A stretch of 64,000 bases of DNA from Bettongia penicillata ogilbyi. Its lineage: Eukaryota; Chordata; Mammalia; Diprotodontia; Potoroidae. Location of the stretch: contig JAJHZJ010000311.1 in the NCBI GenBank assembly GCA_023548195.1, positions 5,344,687 through 5,408,686 of the forward strand, written 5' to 3'. Shown one piece after another: positions 22,150-35,674 of this stretch. Position 1 is the stretch's first letter; each line of letters begins with the position of its first letter. Made by a program: the position numbers and the translations under genes. The notes beneath the pieces are model-generated. The model searched no databases. It was not told the origin of the DNA and was given only the letters and a program-made list of their open reading frames with translations.

Positions 22150-23930
22150 AGGACATCAAATGAACCTCACCCTTATATGAAACTACAAAACCTGAAAGGT
22201 TGGGAAGGCGATAAGTGAAGAAGGGCTTTAGTCGCCAACAGATGATTTTGTATTTGATTCTGGAGGTAATAAGGAGCCACAAGAGTTTATTGAGTAAGAT
22301 GGAAACATGGTCAAACCTGCCTTTTAGGAAGATCAATTTGAAAGCTGAATAGAAGACAGACTGGAGGAGGGAAAAACTTGAGATGGGAAGATCAGTCAGC
22401 AGGCAATTATAATAGTCCACAAGTGAAATGATGAGGACCTGAACCTTGTTAGTTCATGTCAGAGGAGAGGAGGGGCATATACAAAAGATGTTACAAAAGC
22501 AGAACTGACAAGACTTGGCAACTGATTGGATATGAGAGGTAAGAGAGAATGAGGAATTTTGGATGGCACTAGGGTTATGAGTCTGGGTAACTGGGAGAAT
22601 GGTGGTGCCCTGAAAGAATAACACATTCAGTTTTGGACATGAGTTTAAAATATCTTTGGTATATAGAATTTGATAGGTCCCATAGGTAGTTGGGATTATG
22701 AGACTTACAGTTAGGAGAGAGGTTAAACCTGGACTCATAGATCTGAGACTCATCTACATAGAGATGATAATTTATGGGGGCTGATGAAATCACCAAGTCC
22801 AATAGTATAAAGGAACAAAGAAGGCCCAGAATAGAGCCTTGGGGGATATCTAGGGTTGGCAACAGTGACTTGTATGAAGGTCTGAAAAAGGAAACTGAGG
22901 AGTGGTCTGACAGGTAAGAGGAGAACGAGTAAAGCGTAATGTTCCAAAAACCTACAGAGAAAAGTGTCAAGAAAAGGGTGATGAATAGTGTCAGAGGCTG
23001 CAGAAAAATCAAGAAGAGTGAGGACTTTGAAAAAGCCTTTAATTAGTCAATGGATACTGGTAATAGTTGAATGTTGAGGTCAGAAGCAGAGTTAAGAAGA
23101 GTGGTGTCACTTATTGTAGATGGGCTTCTCCAATTTAGCCATGAAAGGGAAGAAAGAGATGGATAACAGGACAGCTAGTGGGGATGGATGGATGAAGTGA
23201 GGGTTTTTTTAGGGTGGGGGAGACATGAGCACGTTTATAGGCAGAAGGTAAGCAGCTAGCAGACAGGGAGAGATAGAAGATTAGTGAGAGAGTAGGGATG
23301 ATATGCTGGAGAGAACAGGATAGAATGGGATCACTTGAGCATGTAGAAGGTTCTGCCTTGGCAGGGAGGTTCATCTCTTCATAGAAGACATGAGTGAAGG
23401 AAGAGGTAGAAGTAGAGGGCACTGAATGATATGAGATGAGAAGAAAGGGAGAAGATGAAGCTCTTGGAGAATGATCTCATTTTTTTTTCAGTAAATTGAG
23501 GCAAGGTTGTCAGCTGAGAGGGTGGGAATGGAGGAAGACCCATGAGAAGTTTGAGTTCAGAAAAGCTGCTGAGATGAGTGGAAGAATGAATTGATTAGGG
23601 AGGTATAAAAGGATTGCCTTGCCATTGTCAGGGTCCAGTTGAGATGATGTGATATAAATTTGTAGTGAACCCAGTCAATATGGTTTCATGATTTTCTCTA
23701 GCTTTATTTGGCAGCATATGGGTAGGAGTGAAAGCACACGGTGATAGTAATCCAAGGCTAGGGTTTGGCAGGACAAGGTCTTCAACAGGGTGAAGAGGCA
23801 AGGGACTTGAGAGAAGAGGACAATGTAAAGTTGAACAGGTTCACCAAAGGCTCAAGACGGGGAAAATCAGAGAGTATAGTCAGAGTCTGAGAAGGAACAT
23901 ACAAATAAGTGTGTCAATTGAAACTCAGGT
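22150..23930 (-). pseudogene. L2 (CR1-clade) LINE reverse transcriptase remnant
   Basis: On - the frame 22575-23012 carries degraded reverse-transcriptase motifs: 'DIPQGSILG' (usual VPQGSVLG; PQGS at 22833-22844) and 'YVDESQIY' (usual YADDTQIY; 22749-22760, so the catalytic second Asp is lost). Upstream, 23135-23422 reads 'SYKRAHVSPTLKKPS'-like L2 sequence. The 3' part 22150-22570 has the reversed L2 pattern 'gagccacaagagtttattga', 'aatagtccacaagtgaaatg'. The region from 23560 to 23930 is assigned to the same copy less surely. Non-functional. Confidence 0.8.
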
Positions 23931-24214
23931 TCTCTGACTCCCAATCCAACCCTTTCTCCACTATACTTCACTGATACCTGTGATTGTTTCCATATATTTT
24001 GTGTCTTCTCTTCCTTCAGATATCTTGAGATCTATCCCCTGAAGTTCTCCAAAATTGGATTTCCTCTGTGTCCCTTAGGTTGAGACACCTATTCTGTCTG
24101 TTTTCTTTAGTGCCATTTCTATATTCTCACTATAATGTGAGAATCTCTTGGTAGCCCTGTTTTCATTAGAGATTTCATTGCTATGGGAGTTCATGAAGAA
24201 GCTACCAGCATTGG

Positions 24215-24365
24215 TAGAGGTGGCACCTTCTCTTCATTATCATTGTTGAGAGTGACCTGGAGCACCAAGAAGTTAAGTGACTTGTTCATGGTCACACAGC
24301 CTGTGTGTCAGGAACAGGACTGGAACACAGATCAGTTCTCTTTTCACTGTATCATGTTGCCTCTA
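24215..24365 (-). repeat. MIR-type SINE, reverse
   Basis: 'gttaagtgacttgttcatgg' and 'tcacacagcctgtgtgtcag', then 'tatcatgttgcctc'. Confidence 0.6.
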
Positions 24366-24479
24366 ATATGGTTATGGGTAGTTAAAGGGATTTATGATTC
24401 TCATATTAATAGATATGATATGTATAATGAACATACTGACAGTTTCAATTTCTCAGAGCTCCCATTTTCCCCAGCAGAT

Positions 24480-25060
24480 TCTGCCTTGGAAGTTAGAGAT
24501 TCACACTTGACATGCTCACAATTCCTACATTATTTTATTTGTGTACCTTACCTGTTCCCATCACAGAACTGGTTTTGAACCCCACCAAGTGATCGTAACC
24601 CCCAAGATTTGAGACAATGAGTTTAAGAACTGTTCCCACAGGACTGGAGAACACCTGTATTGTTCTGTATTCATGGGTTTGCTGTGGGAAACCATTCAAG
24701 ATCTACAATTGCATTGTAATTCACCTCCCCTTCTCCCCAACTGTGATTTATGTATAAAAACTTTGTCTTTATTCCAGCATAAGGAGCTCTCCTTCTCAGG
24801 AGAACTTCAGGTTTGCAATCCACATTCCTCACTGTGAAATTAATTAAACTGCTATTTGATGCACCCATCTTTGACCTGCTCAGCTTTGTGTCCGGCCATT
24901 CCAAAGTTTGAGACAGGTCCAGTCTGAAATGCATAAAAATTTCATTAACAGCAGAAATGATAGCCTTGTCATAGTTATCTTGATAATCTTGTTGCATTTT
25001 TCATGTTTGTTTTTCTGCTATCAATTTCACCCTTAAATAAATGCCCTTGGGATTATCTCT
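24480..25060 (+). repeat. Possible solitary retroviral-type LTR
   Basis: A TATA-like 'tgtataaaaa' (24751-24760) is followed by AT-rich signals resembling poly(A) sites ('aattaattaaactgc' near 24840, 'taaataaatgccc' near 25035). Nearby are stretches like LTR U5 sequence ('tttgtgtccggccattcc', 'tggttgagtctctcgtcaag'). Neither TG...CA ends nor a target duplication was located. Confidence 0.28.
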
Positions 25061-25599
25061 TTTGGTTGAGTCTCTCGTCAAGCTCTTTGAAAATGTGGTT
25101 TTGGTTCTGTTGCTTCTCAGTGTTTTATGAGATGATGCTCATAAACTCACCATTCTCCACTGGAAGACTATGCAAGGAGGCTACATTCTAGTTGGGTATT
25201 ACCTTCCTTGGCTGCCTCTTATCTCTCTACTTGGCAGGGAGATCAAATGTTTATTGGCTGAAGTGGTTTCTTTTCTTTTTGGCTTACTTGTGGCAAATGA
25301 TTTGCATCAGTTAAGCTTCCTTAGGAAATGATGGTTGTCTATATCTGTTTTTTAAAAATCTGTTTTCCATTTTGGTGTCATCAATGGCTTTTGATTAAAC
25401 AGAGTAGCTTGCAGTTATTTTGGTAATATGATATAGTCTTATTTTTATTCTTTGTTTTAATTTGCTATAGATTTTTGTTTTTGTTATAAGTAGGTGATCT
25501 AAATGTATACGGATAGCTGGTAAAAAAATGGGACTCATAGATAACCAACCATTTCCTGTCTATTAAGATTCATCAATTTGATTTTTTAATATTATAATC
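25061..25599. other. Unassigned AT-rich sequence
   Basis: No gene or clear repeat. Confidence 0.3.
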
Positions 25600-25705
25600 T
25601 AATTATCCATTATATTGGGAATTTCTTGAGGGCAGGGACTATCTTTTGCCTCTTTTTGTATCCCCAACACCATAGGCACTAAATATTTATTTATAATAAT
25701 ATATT
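25600..25705 (+). repeat. L2 3' end, forward
   Basis: 'ttcttgagggcagggactat' and 'ctttttgtatccccaacacc' are the classic L2 3' terminus. Confidence 0.8.
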
Positions 25706-26039
25706 TAATAATTTATAATAAATATAACATTTGTTTAATGATTGATCATGTTCATTAACTTCTGATATTTTTCTTGAAGAAATTATCCATGATGTATAGG
25801 CATGAAACTGCTGTATTTCTTACTACTGAGCCACATGTTCTAAGGTATTTTTCAATATTCTCCATTATACTCATCTTTGTGTTGATGTCACAGATTAGAA
25901 AGGATATGTTGATTTTAAGCAGACTCAGGAAACAGTATATGCAGTGTAAATGGAAAGGAAAAAGAAAGCCCAAACTAAACATTGTGTGATTATATGTAAA
26001 GACCCAGCTTGACCCTAAAGGAGAGAGAGGAAGACAAAA

Positions 26040-26212
26040 TTTTCTTCCCTTACCATTTTTCCTTTTTTTTTTTTTTTTTTTACAGTGGGGGAGTACCATG
26101 GGCATAGAACATCGCATATGCTGTCAGACTTGAGTGATATGTTGGCTGGTTTTGCTGAATTCCTTTTTCTTCCTCCTTTATTATTCTTTGGGAATGACTT
26201 ACTAGGTACAGG
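26040..26212 (+). repeat. L1 3' UTR fragment, forward
   Basis: 'gtgatatgttggctggtttt' and 'gctgaattcctttttcttcc' parallel the L1 3' region at about 48930-48980. Includes a T run (26063-26080). Confidence 0.55.
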
Positions 26213-26217
26213 TAAGG

Positions 26218-26525
26218 GCACCTAGGTGGTGCAGTGAATAGAGCACCAGTGCAGGAGTCAGGAGGACCTGAGTTCAAATCTCACCTCAGACACTTGACAC
26301 TCACTAGCTGTGTGACCTTGGGCAAGTCACTTAATCCCAGTTGCCTCATCCTGGGTCATCTCCAGTCATCCTGATGAATATCTGGTCACTGTATTTAGAT
26401 GACTCTGGAGGAGAAGTGAGGCTGGTGACCTGCACAGCCCTCCCTCACTCAAAGTCAAGTGCAAGTCATGCCATCTTTTCTCTGATGGCATAGTCTTCTT
26501 CAGCAATGAAGGATGAACACACACT
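26218..26525 (+). repeat. tRNA-headed, RTE-tailed SINE, forward
   Basis: The tRNA-like head 'cacctaggtggtgcagtgaa' and 'cctgagttcaaatctcacct' runs into the RTE-type tail: 'tgactctggaggagaagtga', 'gcacagccctccctcactca', 'catagtcttcttcagcaatg'. This is a tRNA-RTE composite. Confidence 0.9.
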
Positions 26526-26594
26526 AGGCACAGGTCCTGGAGAGGAAGACATTCAGAAATAAAGGTTATATAATGACAAAAGATGCCAATAAAA

Positions 26595-26740
26595 TTTTCT
26601 GTTGTTATTATTTACTTATCTGTGTACAAGTGGTATCTCATGGTGGAATGTAATCTCCTTGAGGGTAGCAACTGCTTCATATTCATCTTTGTGTCTCCGG
26701 CACACTATAGGCATTTAATAAATACTTGCTGAATTGACTA
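26595..26740 (+). repeat. L2 3' end, forward
   Basis: 'aatgtaatctccttgagggt' and 'gcatttaataaatacttgct' mark the L2 terminus. Confidence 0.75.
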
Positions 26741-27104
26741 TAAAAAAAGAAGTTGACAACCACAAACAACGACAATAATCATATTTGCCCGGACCATCTC
26801 AGGGTTGTTATGGGGAAAGGGCATTGTGTACGGCAAAGTGCAAAGATTACCATGTATTTTGTATGCTTAAAGAGCTACATGGCTCACATGTTTTTATTGC
26901 CATCATCCCCATACAGAGCTCAACAGCCCTGTGAGAATTATTCACTGGGAGAAGGTCACAATAGGTTACCCTTACAAGAGGTTAGCATTTCCTGAACTTG
27001 CTGTTCTCCACCTTAAATCCTTGATGTAGGAAAAGTGCAAAAGCCTCTAGGGAGATTTCTCACTGAACTCTGGAGGAGGCTGACTTCCCCTGTCATTCCT
27101 TTCC
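26741..27104. other. Unassigned sequence
   Basis: No gene or clear repeat recognised. Confidence 0.35.
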
Positions 27105-27275
27105 TTCTTATGGCATGATATAATGGAAAGGGCACTGCACTGGGACAAAGGAGACCTGACTCTAGTTTAGTCCCTGACACTTCACAGATGTGTGACTCCA
27201 TAGTCATGCAGCTGCCTCTCAGTTTCTTCATAGTGAAATATGGAGTCCTAGTTGACCTTGAAGCTCTAGCATTCT
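27105..27275 (+). repeat. MIR-type SINE, forward
   Basis: 'gatataatggaaagggcact', 'agatgtgtgactccatagtc' and 'ctctcagtttcttcatagtg'. Diverged. Confidence 0.65.
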
Positions 27276-27524
27276 GAGCTTATTGCACAAGGATCTGCCA
27301 CAAGGGGGTATGTGCTTTCCAGAAATGATTGTGCCTTATCCTTTCCTCAGCTGTAAAAAAGATGAAGGATTCATTACAATCAGGTTTGTCTTTCCCACTC
27401 TTTCAGAGTGGCATCTCTACCGGACTTTATAGTAACAGTTTCACCACTTACCAGTACAGAAGGGGAGGCATTTGAGATAGCAGGATTGGGTCTGATTTCT
27501 TATTTACCCACCAAGCACTGGTGT

Positions 27525-27675
27525 AATTGAGATGAATGTTGAATCTAGGGTCAGAAGACCTGAATTTGAATTAGCTGTGTTACCCTGGGCAAAAATCACT
27601 TGACTTTTCTGGACTCCAGTTTCTCTCTATATAAAATGAAAGCATTGGATTAGATAAATTCTGTTACTTTTAACT
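27525..27675 (+). repeat. MIR-type SINE, forward
   Basis: 'gggtcagaagacctgaattt', 'tgtgttaccctgggcaaaaa' and 'cagtttctctctatataaaa'. Confidence 0.7.
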
Positions 27676-28139
27676 GTTTAAAATGATTCAAGAGCGAGGT
27701 TTAAGAAATATAGCTCAAATATAACTTCATGCTGGATGGATCTTAATAGTTGATTTAATAGGTAGGGAGAGTAAAGATAGGACCCTAACCATTGAAGACA
27801 ATGCCATCTGGCTAGACAATATCATTCTAGTCAATGCCATAATAGCTAATAAAAGCTACTCAGAGCAGTGGTCCTCTCTGTCAGGGACAGAAACCAGGGC
27901 CTAAGTGGAGATCGAGGATGATCTAGGGTGGCCGCTCTTGTGTTCTTGGGGGTTGGTGGTGTGATTGAGCAAGAGAAGGGGAAGATAGGAAAATACTGTA
28001 TTGATGGTGAGAGTTGAAGAAAGAGGAAGGTAGTGTTTTCTGCCCGTTGAAATCCATTCAATGTGATGGCACTCTCCAAAATGATTTCCATTCGACCCTC
28101 ACTACTCCTCCCATTCTAGGAGTGATCTTTTTCTTCTTA
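27676..28139. other. Unassigned sequence
   Basis: No gene or clear repeat. A frame on - (27846-28091) lacks protein features. Confidence 0.35.
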
Positions 28140-28330
28140 ACTCACTTACAGTGCTTTGTCTTAAACTCTCTTCTGCTTTGCACCCTGGCCTTGTGTTGTA
28201 GCTACTTGTGATGTCTTACTTCCCCTACCAGAGTGTAAACTACTTTAGAGTAGGGATTGCATCATTTTATCTCTGTGCCTCCCCTACTGCCCTGAGGGCA
28301 TAGCACCCCACTCCAATTACCTGGTATTTA
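28140..28330 (+). repeat. L2 3' fragment, forward
   Basis: 'ccagagtgtaaactacttta' and 'gtagggattgcatcatttta' fit a diverged L2 3' end. Confidence 0.5.
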
Positions 28331-28534
28331 TTTTAATCTTTTTTTAATCGATCTCATCAAGCTTTGGGGTTTTTGTTTGTTTTGTTTAACTCTACTTTGA
28401 TGCTGTTAAGGAGAAGAAGGGGTGCACTCATTTCTTGAGAGGCTAAAAAAGCTGGGGAAATTTTGGGTTTCCCAGTTGTGCCAAGGAGCGCTCTAACTGA
28501 ACCTAAATCTACTCAGCCTGGAGGTGGGACGGTG

Positions 28535-29372
28535 GGGTGACTTCTAAAGAAATTTTTAGAAGTTCTTAGAAAGTGGATATGACCTTTTTGTACAAAAATA
28601 CTCAAAATAGCCATTTTTGTGGAAGCAAAGGACTGGAAGCTCTGGGAATGCCCATCAAATGGACAATGGCCAAACAAATTATATAGAATATGATGGAATG
28701 TTATTGCACTGTCAGAAATAATGAAGGGGACACTATTAGAGAAACCTGGGAAGATCTGTATGAACTGAAACAAAGTATGGTGACCAGAATCAGGAGAATA
28801 ATTTACACATTATAAAAATATTATAAAGATAACTTAGTAGACTTGGCAACTCTGATCAGTGTAATGTTGTTTGGTTCTTTTTCAGTCATGTCTGACTCTT
28901 TGCCATCCCATTTGGAGTTTTCTTGGCAAAGATACCAGAGTAGTTTGCCATATCCTTCTCCAGCTCATTTTTACAGATGAAGAAACTGAGTCAAGCAGGA
29001 TTAAATGATTTTCCGAGGGTCACACAGCTAATAAATGTCTGAGGCCAGATTTAAACTCAGGAAGAGGAGTCTCCTCAACTCCAGGCCTGCCACTCTAACC
29101 ACTGGGTTACCTAGCTGTGAGATCAGTGTAATGGCCAATCACAATTCCAGAAAACAGATGATAGGACAAACTATCTTCTCCTGAGAGAGGGCTGATGGAC
29201 TCAGTGTAGATTGACATATATTTTTAGACAAGTCCAATGTTTTGACGATACATATTTGTACATGTTCTGGTTTTTGTTTTGCTTTGTCAAGTGGAGAGGG
29301 AAAGGAATGAGAAAGGGAGAGAAAATGAATCTTTGAAAATAAAATAAAATTTAATTTAAAAAAATAGGCCTG
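28535..29372 (+). repeat. L1 3' end, forward, interrupted by a SINE
   Basis: 'caaaaatactcaaaatagcc', 'tggaatgttattgcactgtc', 'tggtgaccagaatcaggaga', then after the SINE 'attccagaaaacagatgata' and the terminal 'tgaaaataaaataaaattta'. The SINE at 28867-29120 is flanked by a perfect 13-bp duplication, 28854-28866 and 29121-29133. Confidence 0.88.
28867..29120 (-). repeat. MAR1-type SINE, reverse, with perfect target duplication
   Basis: Full pattern reversed: 'ttcagtcatgtctgactctt', 'gagttttcttggcaaagata', 'cttctccagctcatttttac', 'gagggtcacacagctaataa', head 'gttacctagctgtga'. Both flanks read 'gatcagtgtaatg'. Confidence 0.96.
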
Positions 29373-29591
29373 GAATTCACCTGGTCTCGACTATTTTCTA
29401 ACGGCTCCAGGACTTTCCTTTACAAGAAGATGTAACCCAGCCTAAGTAGAAAGAATCTGAGAGTGTATGATATACCTGCCTCCTTGCTTCTGAATTTGAA
29501 TGTCTGTGATGAAAAGAAAACAAAATCATAGTCAACATGAATGTTGTGGCAATAACTGGAAAGTGAAAGATTTGGACTGGAGGTGTATACT

Positions 29592-29812
29592 GTGGCATGG
29601 TAGATAAAGAACAGGAAGACTTGAGTTCAAATTTGGCCTCAGACACTTACCAACTGTGTAACCACAGATAAGTCACTTAACCCTGTTTGCCTCAGTTTCC
29701 TTATCTGTAAAAAGGACTGGAGAAGAAACTGTTCCATTATGTTTGCTAAGAAAACCCCAAATGGAGTCATGAAGAGTTAGACATGGCTGAAAACGACCGA
29801 ACAATAACAGTA
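29592..29812 (+). repeat. MAR1-type SINE, forward
   Basis: 'ggcatggtagataaagaaca', 'ttgagttcaaatttggcctc', 'gtcacttaaccctgtttgcc', 'ctaagaaaaccccaaatgga' and 'agttagacatggctgaaaac'. It ends about 400 bp before the first SMIM35 exon found here. Confidence 0.92.
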
Positions 29813-30129
29813 AGTGTCAGATGTTATTTTTACTACATCACTTTGCTTTTTATACAATGGGGGAAACTCTCTCACTTTGTCACCACAAGGTACACCTCAG
29901 AGGACTCTCCACCATTATTCCACAGGGTGTAGACTCTCCCCTCTTTTCCTCCCCTCCTGTCTCTCATGTTGTATCCAGGCCCAAGAATCCACACTGTGTA
30001 AATGTGGTCTAAACTTACAATTTATGGAGAACAATGTATGCTGGAAGGAGGTTGGTTGCTCTGCCTTCTGGTTTCTTTCTAATCTTGACTTCTCAATTAC
30101 CCAAGGCCAGAGTCTGGGCCTTAGGTTGA

Positions 30130-32641
<2,512 letters not shown>

Positions 32642-32678
32642 GGCAGGGGGAATCCCCCAATTCAGGGACCTGTGAGAG

Positions 32679-32686
32679 GTGAGTGG
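32679..32686 (+). promoter_or_regulatory. Candidate splice donor in SMIM35 3' UTR
   Basis: 'gagag' followed by 'gtgagtgg' fits a strong 5' splice site 37 bp after the stop codon. Use of this site is not shown by the sequence alone. Confidence 0.3.
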
Positions 32687-33054
32687 GGATCCACCTTCAG
32701 AGAACAATGCATTTAACATGCAAACTAAGTACGTGTGTATGTATGTGTGTTGTCTCAGGACAAGGAGCCCTTTCGTTCTTCATTGCTTGATTTCCTCCAG
32801 CATTTTGTCTCTTTGTTCTCCAGTGGGCTCATACCACCTCCTTTTATCCTTGGAGAGATAAATCCCTAATTTTACCCAGAGAGCAACGTTTCTGCCTTTG
32901 CTCCATGCGAAAGAACCATTCCTTCCAAGGGCATCATTTTAGGACATCGATTCTCAGACTTGATAAGCCAAGGGACACTTCTTTGGCTCACAACATTCAA
33001 ACCTTCTGCTTCCATTTATTCAATAATGAAAACACCTCAGTCTACTCACAAGTT

Positions 33055-33150
33055 GTGTTTGTCCTTCATTTTCAAAGAGGACCATGACATGACATCAGGG
33101 AAGTGCCTGAATGGGGACCCAGTTAGTTCGGTAACTTAACTCATCCTCTC
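33055..33150 (-). repeat. RTE-tailed SINE fragment, reverse
   Basis: Only the reversed tail remains: 'tgtttgtccttcattttcaa', 'agaggaccatgacatgacat'. Confidence 0.75.
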
Positions 33151-33247
33151 CATTTCCCTCTCCCTCTCCTCTCCTCTCCAAAGGAAGATAAATTTTGATG
33201 ACCAGAAGCTACCCAGTTAATTTGGGGTTTAATGGCCAGATTTCTTT

Positions 33248-33383
33248 TCCTTCCTTCCTTCCTTCCTTCCTTCCTTCCTTCCTTCCTTCCTTCCTTCCTT
33301 CCTTCCTTCCTTCCTTCCTTCCTTCCTTCCTTCCTTCCTTCCTTCCTTCCTTCCTTCCTTCCTTCCTTCCTTCCTTCCTTCCT
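33248..33383. repeat. (TTCC)n microsatellite, about 34 units
   Basis: An essentially perfect CCTT tetranucleotide array, all pyrimidine on +, about 0.6 kb after the SMIM35 stop codon. Proline/serine-rich open frames over it are artefacts. Confidence 0.98.
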
Positions 33384-33439
33384 CTACAGCTTGATTTTTT
33401 CTTTTTTTTCTAGGACTCGATTCTTAAAGAAATGTATTT

Positions 33440-33712
33440 GTTGAATGGGCATTACCTCACTCTAAGTGAGAACCTGAAAAGCCCTTTGTCTAAAAGGGCC
33501 AGGGTCTCCCATTTCATCCTGGGCCATCTAGTCATCTTGATGAGTATCTGGTCACTAGACACAGATGACTCTGGAAGATAAAGTGAGGCTGGTGACTTTG
33601 CACAGCCCTCCCTCCCTCCCTCCCTCAAATCAAAGTCAACTGCAAATCATGTCATCATTTACCTGATATCATGGTCCTCTTTGAAAACAAAGGATAATCC
33701 AACAATAAAAAC
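33440..33712 (+). repeat. RTE-tailed SINE (MAR4-like), forward
   Basis: Head 'tgaatgggcattacctcact', then 'cagggtctcccatttcatcc', 'ctagtcatcttgatgagtat', and tail 'atatcatggtcctctttgaa' with 'aacaaaggataatcc'. It contains a short CCTC repeat. Confidence 0.88.
33704..33709 (+). terminator. Candidate poly(A) signal AATAAA for SMIM35
   Basis: First AATAAA on + that I found after the SMIM35 stop codon, about 1.06 kb downstream, in the tail of a SINE. Whether it is used is unknown. Confidence 0.2.
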
Positions 33713-34599
33713 ACCTTAACTTCACAGTTTTCCCAAGTGTCTACCTCTCCCTTTGTCTGCCTTTGCTAAGTTCTCCCAGATTCCCTTTCCATCGACTCCT
33801 CTCCATATTTCCCTAGCTTCTCTCCATCTCCTCTTCTCCAATGTCTCTAACCTCTTTTCCACCTACACCTCCCCACTGTGCCTACTTTTCTTCATCCTCC
33901 CCTTTCAGTGCCTCTCACTAAAAATTTACTCCTGTTCTCTCTTGGACCCTCTTCCTATCTTTCCTTTTCTTTCTCATAGGCAGGGAAGAGAAGAAGGGGG
34001 AGTCAGCTAGGGAAGAATCTTGAGAACAGAGCTATGCTCTTCCAAAGTCTGACTTGCTACCTAACTCCTTCCACCTTGATCCTTTAGGAAGAAGCTCATG
34101 CCTCCGCCACTGTCCTTGCCTGGGGTTCTCCTCTCCCTTAGCCCTCCAGCTCCCTATGACTATAGGAGAATGGCTCTGGGGTCCCTTACTGTGGAATATG
34201 AAGCATTCAACCCTCTCTGGATCAGCTTGAAGGAGGAGCTGGGTCTTCTGACAATGTGATGTTGCTAGAGTTAAAAAGAAGACAGCTATTCTTAGAGAGA
34301 ATGGGTACCCCATGGACCTACAGTTGTTCGTTTGGGGAATTCAGCTCACCTTTGCTCCAACAAACTCTAGTCTGACATGGGGTATTACCCATTAGATCTC
34401 TGTCTTTTGTTTTTCCCTTGGAATTCCCCTCTTGACCTTCTTTCCTCTCACAAAAAAGGAGGGAAGGAGATACCCAGAGATAGGAACTCCACCCCAAGGC
34501 ATCACTCAATTTACTCCCCCCCCAGCCTGAGATATCAACAATACCTTTAATAAGAAGGAATCCAACTCTAGTCCTTGGCCTTCCTGGCAGGAGATGATG
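33713..34599. other. Unassigned sequence
   Basis: Pyrimidine-rich in part. Open frames on both strands (33753-34010 +, 34032-34313 -) have no recognisable features. Confidence 0.35.
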
Positions 34600-34775
34600 T
34601 AGTGTTGGATTTGGAGTTGGGGAACCTTAGCTTGAATCCTGCCATTGATGGTTTGTGTGAGCTCGGGCAAGTAATATAATGCTTCCAGGCCTCAATTTCC
34701 CCATCTATAAAATGAAAGAGTTAGACTAAACTAAAAGGTGCCTCCCACCTCTATATCTATGAAGCTTTTATGGTG
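34600..34775 (+). repeat. MIR-type SINE, forward
   Basis: 'gtagtgttggatttggagtt', 'tgtgtgagctcgggcaagta' and 'tcaatttccccatctataaa'. Confidence 0.75.
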
Positions 34776-34832
34776 AGAAGACTCCACTGGATCTCTCGTC
34801 TACTCTGCTTGTATCTTCTTAGGGCCACATTC

Positions 34833-35030
34833 AGAGGCAGCTGGGTGGTACAGTGGATGGAGTGCTAGCCTAGATTTGGGGAGACCTGAGTTCAAATGTG
34901 ACCTCAGACACTTAATAGCTGTGTGACCTTGAAGCAAGTCCTTTAACCTCAGTCTGCCTTAATCTAATCTGTAAAATGGGGATAATAGTAGCACCTGCCT
35001 ATTAGCTTAATGAATGTTTAATCCATTTCA
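34833..35030 (+). repeat. MAR1/MIR-type SINE, forward
   Basis: A good tRNA-like head 'ggcagctgggtggtacagtg', 'acctgagttcaaatgtgacc', 'acacttaatagctgtgtgac', then 'aatctgtaaaatggggataa'. Confidence 0.88.
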
Positions 35031-35464
35031 TTACACTTGGTGCGGAGAGGACTGTGTTCTCTGTACTGATGACTGGTTACCTCAGGGAAACTATGCTACC
35101 TATTAAGTAGGTAGGTTTATGACATTCTGTGACCAAAAAAAAACCATCTTGCAGTAACTAGGCTTCTGGTGATAAGTGGAACTCTTCAAACTTAGGTAGG
35201 CTGCTCCTCCACCACAGGCCCAGCTTCAAGTCTTTCTACCTGATAGGACAATTGTCACTTGACAGTCCTCTAGGACCCAGGATCACTGCTGCACCACAAT
35301 GATACAAAGATGATTCCCTCCAAATCCAACTTCTAATTATCTGCAGTGACACAGATAACTCATAACAAAGGCTAGTTTAACACAATCTTTTCTTTGATTC
35401 TGAGGAGTTACAGATCAACTTTTCTCAGTATATTTTATGTTCCCTAGGCACTCACTGCTGCTGA
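35031..35464. other. Unassigned sequence
   Basis: No gene or clear repeat recognised. Confidence 0.35.
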
Positions 35465-35652
35465 CATATAGAATACAACACTGATCTTAGAGTCAGGAAA
35501 CTTGAGTTCTAACCCTGCCCCCAAACACTAGCTGTGTGACTCTAGGTAAGTAGTTTAGCCTCTCTGGGTCTCAGTGTTCTCATCTGTAAAATGCCAGTGT
35601 TGAACTAAATGGCCTCCAGGATCTCTTGCCTTTCTAAATCTATAATCCTATG
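35465..35652 (+). repeat. MIR-type SINE, forward
   Basis: 'tcttagagtcaggaaacttg', 'ctagctgtgtgactctaggt', 'gtctcagtgttctcatctgt' and 'aatggcctccaggatctctt'. Confidence 0.8.
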
Positions 35653-35674
35653 ATAATAATGCTACATGGTGGAA

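Noticed and set aside
22575..23012. 145-codon frame on - as a cellular gene
   Set aside because: It contains degraded reverse-transcriptase motifs and matches the L2 LINE pattern on both sides.
33195..33444. Two Phe-Leu-Pro-Ser repeat frames on +
   Set aside because: Translations of the (TTCC)n array; all frames of a 4-base repeat without stops stay open.
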